Source: Sanguibacter gelidistatuariae (lineage in GTDB: Bacteria; Actinomycetota; Actinomycetes; Actinomycetales; Cellulomonadaceae). Taken from it: a stretch of DNA of 64,000 nt. Location: positions 122,300-186,299 of the forward strand of contig NZ_FMYH01000008.1 of NCBI RefSeq assembly GCF_900096585.1, read 5' to 3'. The stretch's first letter is position 1. The number at the start of each line of letters is the position of its first letter. Made by a program: the position numbers and the translations under genes. Positions 9,453 to 17,549 of this stretch are shown piece after piece. Below the pieces are notes generated by a model that worked only from the letters and a program-made list of their open reading frames with translations, made no database searches and had not been told where the DNA came from.

Positions 9453-9574
9453 CCTGACGCATCCTGGCGCGATGGCGCCGGGCGACGTCGGTCTCGTCTG
9501 GCCCCGGCGCGCCAGCCCAGTCCTGGGCGGCTCTGCGAGAGCCCCTCGACGGGGTCGTATCCAGGGACCGTGGG

Positions 9575-9603
9575 CGCCGCCCTCTGGGTGACTGAGGGCG
9601 GCG
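9575..9603 (+). terminator. Hairpin after the ferritin gene
   Basis: CGCCGCCCT (9575-9583) and its perfect inverse AGGGCGGCG (9595-9603) enclose an 11-base loop, about 120 bases after the ferritin stop. No T-run follows. It is the strongest inverted repeat in the 216-base gap before the DoxX gene. Confidence 0.5.
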
Positions 9604-9668
9604 GAGACAGCAGGGCACGGCCGACGACGATACAGTGACCTGGACACACGCCTGTAGGGAGACCACCG

Positions 9669-10154
9669 ATGTTGCTCCGCAAGATTGCCCGTCCGCTGCT
9701 CGCCACATGGTTCATCCATGACGGGCTCGACGCCGCGCGCCACCCCGCCGTGCACGTCGTCACCGCGCGCCGTCCGGCAGACCAGGCCACCGGCGCGCTC
9801 GGACGGGCCCCGCTCACGGACCGCCAGCTCCGCACGCTCGTCCAGGTGCACGGTGGGCTCACCGTCGCGGCCGGGCTTGCCCTCGCCGTGGGCCGCGTGC
9901 CTCGCCTCGCCGCACTGTCCCTCGCCGCGCTCTCCCTCCCGCTCGCGGTCGCCGAGCAGCCCTTCACCCCGGGTCCGCGTACCCGGGCCGCGCGGACCGA
10001 GCCCTTCGTCCGCCGTCTCGGCGCGATCGGCGCGGCGCTGCTCGCCGGCGTCGACTCCGAGGGGCGCCCGGGCATGGCCTGGCGCATCGAGCACGCCCGT
10101 GCCGAGCGCGTGGCGACGAAGTCCGCCGAGAAGAAGGCCGCCAAGAAGGCGTGA
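9669..10154 (+). CDS. DoxX family membrane protein
   Basis: 161 residues with an AGGGAGA ribosome site 6 bases before the ATG. The N-terminal MLLRKIARPLLATWFIHDGL is the standard opening of actinobacterial DoxX proteins, followed by helices around 58-75 (LVQVHGGLTVAAGLALAVG), 80-98 and 118-130. The tail is strongly basic (KSAEKKAAKKA). DoxX proteins sit in the cytoplasmic membrane; mycobacterial DoxX partners SodA and a thiosulfate sulfurtransferase in redox defence, which would suit the SigR/ferritin neighbourhood. The true activity is unknown. Confidence 0.8.
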   Translation: MLLRKIARPLLATWFIHDGLDAARHPAVHVVTARRPADQATGALGRAPLTDRQLRTLVQVHGGLTVAAGLALAVGRVPRLAALSLAALSLPLAVAEQPFTPGPRTRAARTEPFVRRLGAIGAALLAGVDSEGRPGMAWRIEHARAERVATKSAEKKAAKKA

Positions 10155-10295
10155 CGCCGGTCCGCCGACGAGCGTGCCGCTGACCATCGCGCTGCCCGAC
10201 GCGGCGCTGTCGGTGACTGGCTCAGCCAGCCCGACGCCCGACGCCACCCGCGAGACCAGGACCCTTGCCGCGGCCAGGTGCAATAACCTTGGGGC

Positions 10296-11627
10296 ATGAC
10301 GACGACCTCTTCTGGCCTTGACCTGTGGACCGCGCCGACACTCACCCCGGCGCCCGGGCAGCTCAACGCGACGGTCGAGGTGCCAGGGTCGAAGTCGCTG
10401 ACCAACCGCTACCTGGTGCTGGCGGCCCTCGCCGACGGCCCGGGCGTGCTGCGCGGTGCGCTGCGCAGCCGTGACACGGACCTCATGGTCGAGGCCCTGC
10501 GCGCCCTCGGCGCGACCATCACCCAGGGCTCGACGCCGAGCGAATGGTTCGTCACCCCGGGCACCAGCGTGGGCGACGTAACCATCGACTGCGGCCTCGC
10601 CGGAACCGTCATGCGCTTCATCCCCGCGGTCGCCGCCCTGGCCAGCGGACGGATCACCCTCGACGGCGACGCCGGGGCCCGGGTCCGTCCCATGGGCCCC
10701 ATCCTCGACGGGCTCCGCGGCCTGGGCGTGCGCGTGAACGACGGCGATCGCGGCCTGCTGCCCTTCACGATCACCGGGTCCGGCGCGGTGCGCGGCGGCT
10801 CAGTCGACGTCGATGCGTCCGCCTCGAGCCAGTTCGTCTCCGGGCTGCTGCTCGCCGCCGCCCGCTTCGACCAGGGCCTCACGCTGCGCCACACCGGCAC
10901 CACCCTGCCGAGCCTGCCGCACATCGACATGACCGTGGCCCTGCTGCGCGAGGCCGGGGTCGAGGTCGACGACTCCCGTCCGGCCATCTGGCAGGTGCGC
11001 CCCGGGCCGATCACCGGCCGCGAGGTGCGCGTGGAGCCCGACCTGTCCAACGCGAGCCCCTTCCTCGCAGCCGCGCTGGTCGCCGGGGGAACCGTCCGCG
11101 TTCCCGGCTGGCCGACCCAGACCACCCAACCCGGCGCGATGGTCCCCGAGATCTTCACCGCCATGGGCGCCACCACGAGCCTCGACGGCGACGTGCTCTC
11201 GGTCACCGGAACCGGCGTGATCCACGGGATCGACATCGACCTGCACGCCGGAGGCGAGCTTGCCCCGACGATCGCCGCGCTGGCCGCGCTCGCCGACTCC
11301 CCCAGCCGCCTGCGTGGGATCGCGCACCTGCGCGGGCACGAGACCGACCGGTTGGCCGCGCTCGCGATCGAGATCACCCGGCTCGGCGGGCAGGTCGAGC
11401 AGACCAGCGACGGCCTGGTGATCACCCCGCGCCCGCTGCACGCCGGCGTCTTCCACACGTACCACGACCACAGGATGGCCACCGCCGGCGCGATCATCGG
11501 GCTGCGCGTGCCCGGGGTCGAGGTCGAGAACGTCGACACGACCGCCAAGACCCTGCCCGGCTTCACGGGCATGTGGCTCGCGATGCTGGGCGCGGAACCG
11601 TCCTCGACCGACGGGCCGGCGATCTGA
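10296..11627 (+). CDS. aroA: 3-phosphoshikimate 1-carboxyvinyltransferase (EPSP synthase)
   Basis: 443 residues. Joins shikimate-3-phosphate and phosphoenolpyruvate in chorismate synthesis. Key motifs: [20 protein letters not shown] (substrate-binding Lys/Ser), [68 protein letters not shown] and [12 protein letters not shown]. All family hallmarks are intact and the length is typical. The ATG has only GGGG directly before it, so a leaderless or weakly primed transcript is possible. rsgA follows after 4 bases and hisN after a further 37, forming the conserved actinobacterial run aroA-rsgA-hisN. Confidence 0.96.
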   Translation: MTTTSSGLDLWTAPTLTPAPGQLNATVEVPGSKSLTNRYLVLAALADGPGVLRGALRSRDTDLMVEALRALGATITQGSTPSEWFVTPGTSVGDVTIDCGLAGTVMRFIPAVAALASGRITLDGDAGARVRPMGPILDGLRGLGVRVNDGDRGLLPFTITGSGAVRGGSVDVDASASSQFVSGLLLAAARFDQGLTLRHTGTTLPSLPHIDMTVALLREAGVEVDDSRPAIWQVRPGPITGREVRVEPDLSNASPFLAAALVAGGTVRVPGWPTQTTQPGAMVPEIFTAMGATTSLDGDVLSVTGTGVIHGIDIDLHAGGELAPTIAALAALADSPSRLRGIAHLRGHETDRLAALAIEITRLGGQVEQTSDGLVITPRPLHAGVFHTYHDHRMATAGAIIGLRVPGVEVENVDTTAKTLPGFTGMWLAMLGAEPSSTDGPAI

Positions 11628-11631
11628 CCTG

Positions 11632-12666
11632 ATGTCCCGCCGCCCCACCGACGAGTCGGACTTCCATTCCCGCCCCAGCAAGCGCGGGAGCCGTCCCCGG
11701 ACGAAGACCCGTCCGGACCACGACGACGCCGTGACCGGCCTGGTCACCGGCGTGGACCGGGGCAGGTACACCCTGCTGATCGACGAGAACCTCCCGGATG
11801 AGCACTCGATCTCCGCGATGAAGGCCCGCGAGCTCACCCGCAACCGGGTGGTGTGCGGGGACAAGGTCGACGTCGTCGGAGACACGACCGGGGAAGACGG
11901 CACCCTCGCCCGGATCGTGCGGATCACCGACCGCAAGACGGTCCTGCGCCGCACGGCCGACGACACCGACCCCTACGAACGGATCATCGTCGCGAACGCC
12001 GACCAGCTGGTCATCGTGACCGCGCTGGCTGAGCCCGAGCCCCGCACCCGGATGATCGACCGCTGCGTCGTCGCCGCCTACGACGCCGGCATGGACGTGC
12101 TGCTCTGCCTGACCAAGAGCGACCTGGCCTCCCCCGACGCGCTGCGCGCCCTGTACGAGCCGATCGGGGTGTCCGTGGTGACCACCTTCCGCGACGAGGA
12201 CGGGGCCATCACCCCTCTCGACGAGGTGCGGGCGGCCCTCGCCGGACGCATGTCGGTGTTCGTGGGGCACTCCGGGGTCGGCAAGTCCACCCTGGTCAAT
12301 GCGCTCGTCCCCGGTGCCCGGCGCACCGTCGGGGTCGTCAACGACGTCACCGGCCGAGGCCGGCAGACGTCGACCTCGGCGGTCGCCCTGCGCCTGCCCG
12401 ACTACGACGGCGAGCGCGGCTGGGTGATCGACACCCCCGGTGTGCGGTCCTTCGGGCTCGCTCACGTGCAGATCGAGAACCTGCTCACGGCCTTCGACGA
12501 CCTCGCCGAGGTCGCCGAGGAGTGCCCACGCGGGTGCACCCACCTCGAGGGCTCCCCCGACTGCATGCTCGACGACTGGGTCGCCACGGCGCCCGACGAG
12601 TCCGTCCAGGCGGCCCGTGCGGCGCGCCTGGACTCCTTCCGCCGGCTCCTCACAGCGCGCGCCTAG
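11632..12666 (+). CDS. rsgA: Ribosome small subunit-dependent GTPase A
   Basis: 344 residues. A circularly permuted GTPase that checks late 30S maturation. Order of parts: N-terminal extension rich in Arg/Lys, OB fold (about 40-110), then the permuted G motifs: G4 LTKSD, G1 [15 protein letters not shown]3 DTPG, and a C-terminal zinc knuckle [15 protein letters not shown]. The ATG lies 4 bases after the aroA stop, so the two are probably cotranscribed. Confidence 0.95.
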   Translation: MSRRPTDESDFHSRPSKRGSRPRTKTRPDHDDAVTGLVTGVDRGRYTLLIDENLPDEHSISAMKARELTRNRVVCGDKVDVVGDTTGEDGTLARIVRITDRKTVLRRTADDTDPYERIIVANADQLVIVTALAEPEPRTRMIDRCVVAAYDAGMDVLLCLTKSDLASPDALRALYEPIGVSVVTTFRDEDGAITPLDEVRAALAGRMSVFVGHSGVGKSTLVNALVPGARRTVGVVNDVTGRGRQTSTSAVALRLPDYDGERGWVIDTPGVRSFGLAHVQIENLLTAFDDLAEVAEECPRGCTHLEGSPDCMLDDWVATAPDESVQAARAARLDSFRRLLTARA

Positions 12667-12703
12667 TCGCTGGTCACCGCCGCGCACCGCTACGGTGAGG
12701 ACT

Positions 12704-13507
12704 ATGATCGCGCGCCCCCAGTACGACGACGACCTCCGCCTCGCTCTTGTCATCGCCGACCAGGTCGACTCCTTGACCATGTCCCGGTTCAAGGCCCTCG
12801 ACCTGCGCGTGGAGACCAAGCCGGACCACACGCCCGTCTCCGACGCCGACCGCTCCGCCGAGGAGATCATCCGTGGTCAGCTCGGCCGGGCCCGCGGGCG
12901 CGACGCGATCCTGGGCGAGGAGTTCGGGGCGACCGGGCACGGCTCGCGGCGCTGGATCATCGACCCGATCGACGGGACCAAGAATTTCGTCCGCGGCGTA
13001 CCGGTGTGGGCCACGCTTATCGCGCTGGCCGAGGGTGACGACATCGTCGTCGGCGTGGTCAGCGCGCCCGCGCTCGGCCGGCGCTGGTGGGCGGCGAAGG
13101 GCACCGGGGCGTGGACGGGTCGGTCGCTCGCCGCGGCGAGCCGGCTGCGGGTCTCCGGTGTCAAGGACATCGCCGACGCGTCACTGTCCTACTCGAGCCT
13201 GAGCGGCTGGGACGAGCGCGGCAAGCTCGACCAGTTCGTCGACCTCACCCGGCAGGCCTGGCGGACCCGCGCCTACGGCGACTTCTGGTCCCACATGCTC
13301 GTGGCCGAGGGGGCCGTGGACGCCGCGATGGAGCCCGAGCTGGAGCTCTACGACATGGCCGCGCTCGTGCCGATCGTGACCGAGGCGGGCGGGCGGTTCA
13401 CGTCGCTCGATGGCACGGACGGGCCCTACGGCGGGAACGCGCTCGTCACGAACGGGCTGCTGCACGACCACATCCTGGCGGCGTTGGGCGATCGGCCGCA
13501 GCGCTGA
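12704..13507 (+). CDS. hisN: Histidinol-phosphatase, inositol monophosphatase family (HisN)
   Basis: 267 residues from the ATG at 12704, with GGTGAGG 3 bases upstream. It removes phosphate from histidinol phosphate in histidine synthesis. Metal-site motifs: GEEFG (first Mg ligand), [19 protein letters not shown] and the C-terminal [20 protein letters not shown] with [14 protein letters not shown]. The [12 protein letters not shown] variant is characteristic of actinobacterial HisN rather than general inositol monophosphatases. It probably belongs to the aroA-rsgA transcript. The 67-base gap to the convergent next gene holds a 16-base direct repeat (CGGTCGGCGCGGCAGG, twice). Confidence 0.93.
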   Translation: MIARPQYDDDLRLALVIADQVDSLTMSRFKALDLRVETKPDHTPVSDADRSAEEIIRGQLGRARGRDAILGEEFGATGHGSRRWIIDPIDGTKNFVRGVPVWATLIALAEGDDIVVGVVSAPALGRRWWAAKGTGAWTGRSLAAASRLRVSGVKDIADASLSYSSLSGWDERGKLDQFVDLTRQAWRTRAYGDFWSHMLVAEGAVDAAMEPELELYDMAALVPIVTEAGGRFTSLDGTDGPYGGNALVTNGLLHDHILAALGDRPQR

Positions 13508-13574
13508 GCTGACCCGACCAGTCGCGGTCGGCGCGGCAGGCGGTCGGCGCGGCAGGCGGCGGGCAACGCCGCCG

Positions 13575-14057
13575 TCAGCGCGGGATCGCAGCGATCTCGG
13601 TCGCGTCGTACCAGAGCAGGTCGCGGTCGGCGAGTCGCTCGATGGCGTCGTCGTCGCCTCCCATGACGGCCTCGATGTCGGCGGCCGCATCGGGCTCGTC
13701 GACATGGACGCAGACGATCTTCACGCCCGTGACCTGCTCGGTGATCTCGACCGCGCTCGGTGCGAGGTCGTCGTCCTCACCCGCAGGAAGCGGCCGCACG
13801 GCCGCGTCGGGGACGTCGACGGAGATGACCACCCGCAGCCATGGGACCGAGGGCCCGGAGGCGATCACCACGAGAGAGTCGTCGGCCGCGGCTAGCTGGG
13901 CGACATACTCGACCTCCTCGAGGTCGTCGATCCCCTCCGCGGCGAGCTCGGCCACGAGCGCCGGCGTCGCGGCGTGCGCGCGGCGTGGGGAGAGCGTGAT
14001 CTTCGCTGTGGTCAGGGCATCGAGCTCGGCAAGCGTCGAGGGGACGTAGAGGCGCAT
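13575..14057 (-). CDS. DUF6912 family protein
   Basis: 160 residues. It starts MRLYVPSTLAELD, the conserved opening of a small actinobacterial family now called DUF6912. A central part (VEYVAQLAAADDSLVVIASG, then WLRVVISVDVPD) looks like an alpha/beta fold; the C-terminal half is acidic. No catalytic motif can be read and function is unknown. It lies 5 bases after the CpaE-like gene on the same strand, so it is likely the last gene of that transcript. Confidence 0.8.
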   Translation of the reverse strand: MRLYVPSTLAELDALTTAKITLSPRRAHAATPALVAELAAEGIDDLEEVEYVAQLAAADDSLVVIASGPSVPWLRVVISVDVPDAAVRPLPAGEDDDLAPSAVEITEQVTGVKIVCVHVDEPDAAADIEAVMGGDDDAIERLADRDLLWYDATEIAAIPR

Positions 14058-14061
14058 GGCC

Positions 14062-15561
14062 TTAGTGTGCCACCGTCGGAGACCACGGCGCCGCAGCGGT
14101 CGGCCTCCTGGCCGACGTCGACCCCGCGCGCGGGGAGCCCGCCACCGGCGCCCGCTCCTGCACCGCGACCGCCAGGTCGGTGATCGCCCGTCGCACGGCC
14201 GACGACGGCGCGGACTCCGCGAGCGTCCGCCCGGCCAGCAGCGCGGTGTCGCACGCCGTCTGGTCGTCGGGCACGAGGTGGACGTCGCCGACGTTCGCGT
14301 ACCGCAGGAGCGTCTCCCGCAGCACCGGGCCGGGGCTGCGCCCCACGACCGATGCGCGCACCCGGTTGACCACGACGACCGGATCGGCCGTCTCCCCCAC
14401 ATCGGTGCTGCGCAGGTCGTCGAGGGCCCGCACGAGGCGCTGCACGCTGACCACGTCGGCGCCCCCGACGACGACCACGACGTCGGCGGCGGCCAGTGCG
14501 CTCAGCGTCGCGGCGTTGCGCTGCGGAGCCCGGGTGTCGTAGGTGAGCATCTCGTCGCACTCGAGCGCGAAGCCGCAGTCAATCACGGTCCACCGGGCGA
14601 GCCGGCGGCACTCCTGCCAGACGACCTCGAGGCTCGCGGCGGACAGCTCGGGCCACCGACCGGCCCGGGCGATGCCGGTGAGGATGCGCAGCCGCGGGCC
14701 GATCGACGGCGTCATCATGGCCAGCTGGTGCAGGGTCAACGCCCCCTGCCCGGCGGCCCGGCACGCGGCGGCGATCCCGGAGGACTCGTCCAGCAGGCCG
14801 GTCATCTGCGCCAAGGCCCCGGAGTAGGTGTCAGCGTCCACGAGCAGCCCGGTGTCACCGGTCGGCGTGGCCGCGCGGCCACGCCGCCGGGCGGCGGGTG
14901 GCGCCACAAGCTCGGCGGCGAGGTTGAGCGCGATCGTCGACCGCCCCGGCGCACCGGTCGGCCCCCAGACCGCGACGACCGTGCCGTCGCGGTCTGCCGG
15001 GCCGCCGTCGGACGCGCCGTCTTGCCCGACGCCGTGGCCCGGGTCGATATCGGGGCTGCGGCCGGGGCTGTGGGTGAAGGCGGAGGAGCCAAGCATGACG
15101 TGGTCGAGGCCGTTCTCGCCGGCCCAGCCGAGGTCACCCCGTGCGGCGGGCAGGTCAGCGGCTCGGGCAGCCACGGACCTGACCAGGTCGAGCAGGCGAG
15201 TCGTGACCTCGGTGTCGATCACGACCGCGTCTGCGCCGATGGCACGCATCCTCTCGTGCTGCCAAGGGTCATCGGGGCACAGGGCCACGACCCAGGTACC
15301 GTCGGAGTGCAGGGCCGCCACAACCGGGCGGTCGAGCCCGACCAGGTCGGCGGAGACCACCGCCACCCGGCAGAGCCCGGACGCCGACGCTGCCAGCATC
15401 TCCGCGACGTCGGCGCAGCGGCGGGTCAGGTCGACCTGACCCGGTGCGCCGGCCAGTATGGCGACCGCGGTCGCCTCGATCGGGCCGATCACGGCGCACA
15501 GGACGGTCAGCGGCCCGTCGCCCTGGGCTGAACCGACTGTTGCGCCCACCGCCGAGCTCAC
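14062..15561 (-). CDS. CpaE/TadZ-like P-loop ATPase
   Basis: 499 residues. MinD-superfamily proteins of this type place Flp/Tad pilus or secretion machinery at the membrane. The N-terminal ~150 residues resemble a degenerate receiver domain (FLEXI: GLDRPVVAALHSDGTWVVAL). A variable linker follows, then the ATPase with P-loop WGPTGAPGRSTIALNLAAEL (200-219), in which the signature Lys is Thr202 and the P-loop Lys is Arg207. DADTYSGALAQMTGLLD corresponds to the Walker-A' Asp region and WTVIDCGFALE to Walker B. GAPGR loops are common in actinobacterial relatives (family knowledge). Start GTG 15561 overlaps the SAF gene stop by 4 bases. No pilin or TadA gene is near, so its partner is unknown. Confidence 0.8.
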   Translation of the reverse strand: MSSAVGATVGSAQGDGPLTVLCAVIGPIEATAVAILAGAPGQVDLTRRCADVAEMLAASASGLCRVAVVSADLVGLDRPVVAALHSDGTWVVALCPDDPWQHERMRAIGADAVVIDTEVTTRLLDLVRSVAARAADLPAARGDLGWAGENGLDHVMLGSSAFTHSPGRSPDIDPGHGVGQDGASDGGPADRDGTVVAVWGPTGAPGRSTIALNLAAELVAPPAARRRGRAATPTGDTGLLVDADTYSGALAQMTGLLDESSGIAAACRAAGQGALTLHQLAMMTPSIGPRLRILTGIARAGRWPELSAASLEVVWQECRRLARWTVIDCGFALECDEMLTYDTRAPQRNAATLSALAAADVVVVVGGADVVSVQRLVRALDDLRSTDVGETADPVVVVNRVRASVVGRSPGPVLRETLLRYANVGDVHLVPDDQTACDTALLAGRTLAESAPSSAVRRAITDLAVAVQERAPVAGSPRAGSTSARRPTAAAPWSPTVAH

Positions 15562-16208
15562 AGGTCCGGTCCCGGGACGGCCATGATCGCGACCGTGCCA
15601 CCTCCGGCGAGGGCTGCGAGGATCTGCGGCAGGGCCTCGCTCGGAGCCAGAACATGGACGGTCGGCGCGCCGCCCGCCATCAGGCCGCTGCCTCGCTCAC
15701 CCAGCTCGGCGACCACGAGGCCCTCGGCCAGGACCTGGGGCTGCGCCGCGGCGGGGGCGCCGCTCTGCGCCGGCGGCACCAGCCAGAGGTCCACGGTGGA
15801 TCCCGCGGTGACCTTCGAGGAGAGCGTCTCGGTGACCGGGATCGCGACCGACCGGTAGTCGAGCGCCTCCGCGGAGCCGGCCGCACTGCGTGCCAGGAGC
15901 TCACGCTCACCGACTGTGCGCAGCGCGACGAGCCCCTGGGGAGGGTCGTCGGTCACGGGATAGTAGAGGTCGAGGTCGTCTCCCAACCGGACGTCGACCG
16001 CGACCAGGTCCTGCGGGCCGATCGCGTCGCCCGGGGTGAGCGTGGTCGCCGCGGCGTAGACCGCGACCGTGCGGCCGGCGTCGGCCACCGCCCACGTCCC
16101 CAGCGCGACCGAAGCGGTGACGAGCAGGATGCCAAAGGCGAGGCGCGGGTCCCGCCAGGTCGGGCGGCGCAGGCGCGGGGCGACCGGTGCGGGCAGCTCA
16201 GCCGTCAT
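15558..16208 (-). CDS. SAF domain protein (CpaB/RcpC-like)
   Basis: 216 residues. GAGGAG lies 5 bases before the ATG. One membrane helix (about 23-43, AFGILLVTASVALGTWAVAD) is followed by an outward-facing SAF domain (about 47-112: YAAATTLTPGDAIGPQDLVA) and a second beta-rich part (TLSSKVTAGSTVDLWLVPP). This is the layout of CpaB/RcpC, the periplasmic part of Tad pilus systems. It overlaps the CpaE-like ATPase gene by 4 bases, so the two are made together. Other Tad genes are absent locally; an orphan module for envelope assembly is a fair inference. Confidence 0.8.
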   Translation of the reverse strand: MTAELPAPVAPRLRRPTWRDPRLAFGILLVTASVALGTWAVADAGRTVAVYAAATTLTPGDAIGPQDLVAVDVRLGDDLDLYYPVTDDPPQGLVALRTVGERELLARSAAGSAEALDYRSVAIPVTETLSSKVTAGSTVDLWLVPPAQSGAPAAAQPQVLAEGLVVAELGERGSGLMAGGAPTVHVLAPSEALPQILAALAGGGTVAIMAVPGPDL

Positions 16209-16320
16209 CGTGTCTCCTCATGTGTGATGCTCGTGTGCGATGCGCACATCGGCGATCTCCGTCCTGACCCACCTGTTTGCCTCACATCCTGCCTGTTCAT
16301 CGCCAACTCTGCGCGGTGCC

Positions 16321-16345
16321 TGTGGACAAGCACCTGTGTGGACAA
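16321..16345 (-). promoter_or_regulatory. Pair of perfect DnaA-box sequences
   Basis: TGTGGACAA occurs at 16321-16329 and 16337-16345, 16 bases apart start to start. Its inverse, TTGTCCACA, is the actinobacterial DnaA box. The pair lies in the 174-base divergent gap between the SAF gene and the BldC-like gene, 38-62 bases before the latter's ATG. DnaA binding is inferred from sequence only. Confidence 0.55.
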
Positions 16346-16382
16346 CGCAGTCCCGCGGTCACGCCCGTGCCAGACTGAACAC

Positions 16383-16598
16383 ATGTCGAACCGCTTCCTC
16401 ACACTCGCTGACGTCACCGAGGCGCTGAACATCTCCGCGGCCCAGGCATACGCCCTCGTGCGGTCGGGCGACCTGCCCGCGATCCAGGTGGGCGGGCGGG
16501 GACAGTGGCGGGTCGAGGTGACCGAGCTCGAGGCGTACATCCAGCGGCTGTATGCCCAGACCCGGGCCAAGGTCGACGCCAACGGTTTCGAGGACTGA
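16383..16598 (+). CDS. BldC-like small helix-turn-helix regulator
   Basis: 71 residues, nearly all one MerR-like winged helix: FLTLADVTEALNISAAQAYA (recognition helix region) followed by LVRSGDLPAIQVGGRGQWRV and ELEAYIQRLYAQTR. This matches the excisionase/BldC class, proteins that bind direct repeats cooperatively as head-to-tail multimers. No other domain is present. It could be BldC itself or a paralogue. It is divergent from the SAF/CpaE-like operon; the nearby promoter of the LysM gene has 10-base-spaced direct repeats (17504-17529) that could be targets. Its own promoter holds the two DnaA boxes. Confidence 0.85.
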   Translation: MSNRFLTLADVTEALNISAAQAYALVRSGDLPAIQVGGRGQWRVEVTELEAYIQRLYAQTRAKVDANGFED

Positions 16599-16679
16599 CC
16601 GGCGGCTCGCGCTCGGTCGGGCGAACCCTCGGTGCGCCCGTGAGGTGCACACGGCTGATGGCATGCGCCGGGTCGACGG

Positions 16680-17348
16680 TCAGCGCGCCGAGGAGCCGAT
16701 CAGCACGATGCTCGCCGTCCCGATGACGATCCGTCGGTCGCTCGCGCGTCTGCGCGCGCCCCAGTCCTGCCCCTGGTCCGGCTGAAGGTCGAGATGATCG
16801 CGCCCCACCCGGTCGATCCGGCCGTGGTGCTCGCGTGACGCCGTCTGCACGACGACAACCGCCCGGTCCCGGGACAGCCGGCGCAGGGCCTGCCCCAGAC
16901 CAAGCATGCTCGGAACCGGCCGGGGGCCGGCCGCGGCCGAGCCGCCGGCAGTCTCTGCGGCGTCGGCCGCTCCCCGGGGCGGGCCGTCACGAGGTGGGCC
17001 TTCACGTGGTGGCCGGAGCCAGGTGCCCACCTCGCTAGCCGTCGGCGGTGCGGTGTCCGGTCCGAGGCCGGTCCACGACTCCACGGCCCGCAGGGGAAGG
17101 ATCACCTCCCGCCCGGCGGCCGCGAGCAGGACCCACTCGGGAAAGACCTCACGGACCTCACCCTCCATGTCCTGACCGTTCACCAGCGCGGCCCGGACGG
17201 GCGTCCCACGGAGCCCACGGAGGCGGTCTGTGAGGGGGATCGTCGCGGCCTCGGCCCTGGTCAGGTCCGCGGCGACCGCGTGCACGTCGAGGGCGCGGGC
17301 CGCCTCGAGCTGAGCCTCGAGGTCCGCGAACAGCATCTCCCACCGCAT
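16680..17348 (-). CDS. Conserved hypothetical protein with an Sm-like N-terminal half
   Basis: 222 residues, not recognised by name. The N-terminal ~40 are helical and acidic (LFADLEAQLEAARALDVHAV). Residues ~48-95 (RAALVNGQDMEGEVREVFPE, then VLLAAAGREVILPLRAVES) have the strand pattern of a small barrel such as an Sm/LSm fold. A low-complexity Pro/Arg/Gly linker (about 108-140, PPREGPPRDGPPRG) leads to a second similar piece (VVVVQTASREHHGRIDRVGR, later RRIVIGTASIVLIGSS). Two such barrels joined by a linker would suggest nucleic-acid or protein binding; this is inference from pattern only. No membrane segment. It is divergent from the LysM gene. Confidence 0.6.
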   Translation of the reverse strand: MRWEMLFADLEAQLEAARALDVHAVAADLTRAEAATIPLTDRLRGLRGTPVRAALVNGQDMEGEVREVFPEWVLLAAAGREVILPLRAVESWTGLGPDTAPPTASEVGTWLRPPREGPPRDGPPRGAADAAETAGGSAAAGPRPVPSMLGLGQALRRLSRDRAVVVVQTASREHHGRIDRVGRDHLDLQPDQGQDWGARRRASDRRIVIGTASIVLIGSSAR

Positions 17349-17431
17349 GCGAACACTGTGCCGCAGGCTGGCCGCGGGCGCCTGCGGACGACCGCGGCGG
17401 ACTGCACACGACCGGAGTGTCGTTCACGGCG

Positions 17432-17452
17432 TCATCCACACGGTCATCCACA
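17432..17452 (+). promoter_or_regulatory. Pair of near-consensus DnaA boxes
   Basis: TCATCCACA occurs at 17432-17440 and 17444-17452, 12 bases apart; each differs by one base from TTATCCACA. They lie in the divergent gap between the hypothetical gene and the LysM gene, mirroring the perfect pair 1.1 kb away. Confidence 0.35.
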
Positions 17453-17503
17453 TCGCGGGCTATCGGTGGACAGACCGCCACTTCGTCGGCTTATATCGAG
17501 TGA

Positions 17504-17529
17504 CATCAAGTTGCATCAAACAACATCAA
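17504..17529 (+). promoter_or_regulatory. Three CATCAA direct repeats at exact 10-base spacing
   Basis: CATCAA begins at 17504, 17514 and 17524, within an AT-rich patch (17491-17540) that also holds a possible -10 sequence (TATATC at about 17492). The repeat lies 20-46 bases before the LysM gene ATG. One-turn spacing of AT-rich half-sites is the arrangement described for BldC operators. Confidence 0.5.
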
Positions 17530-17549
17530 AGATGATGTACGGAGATCCA

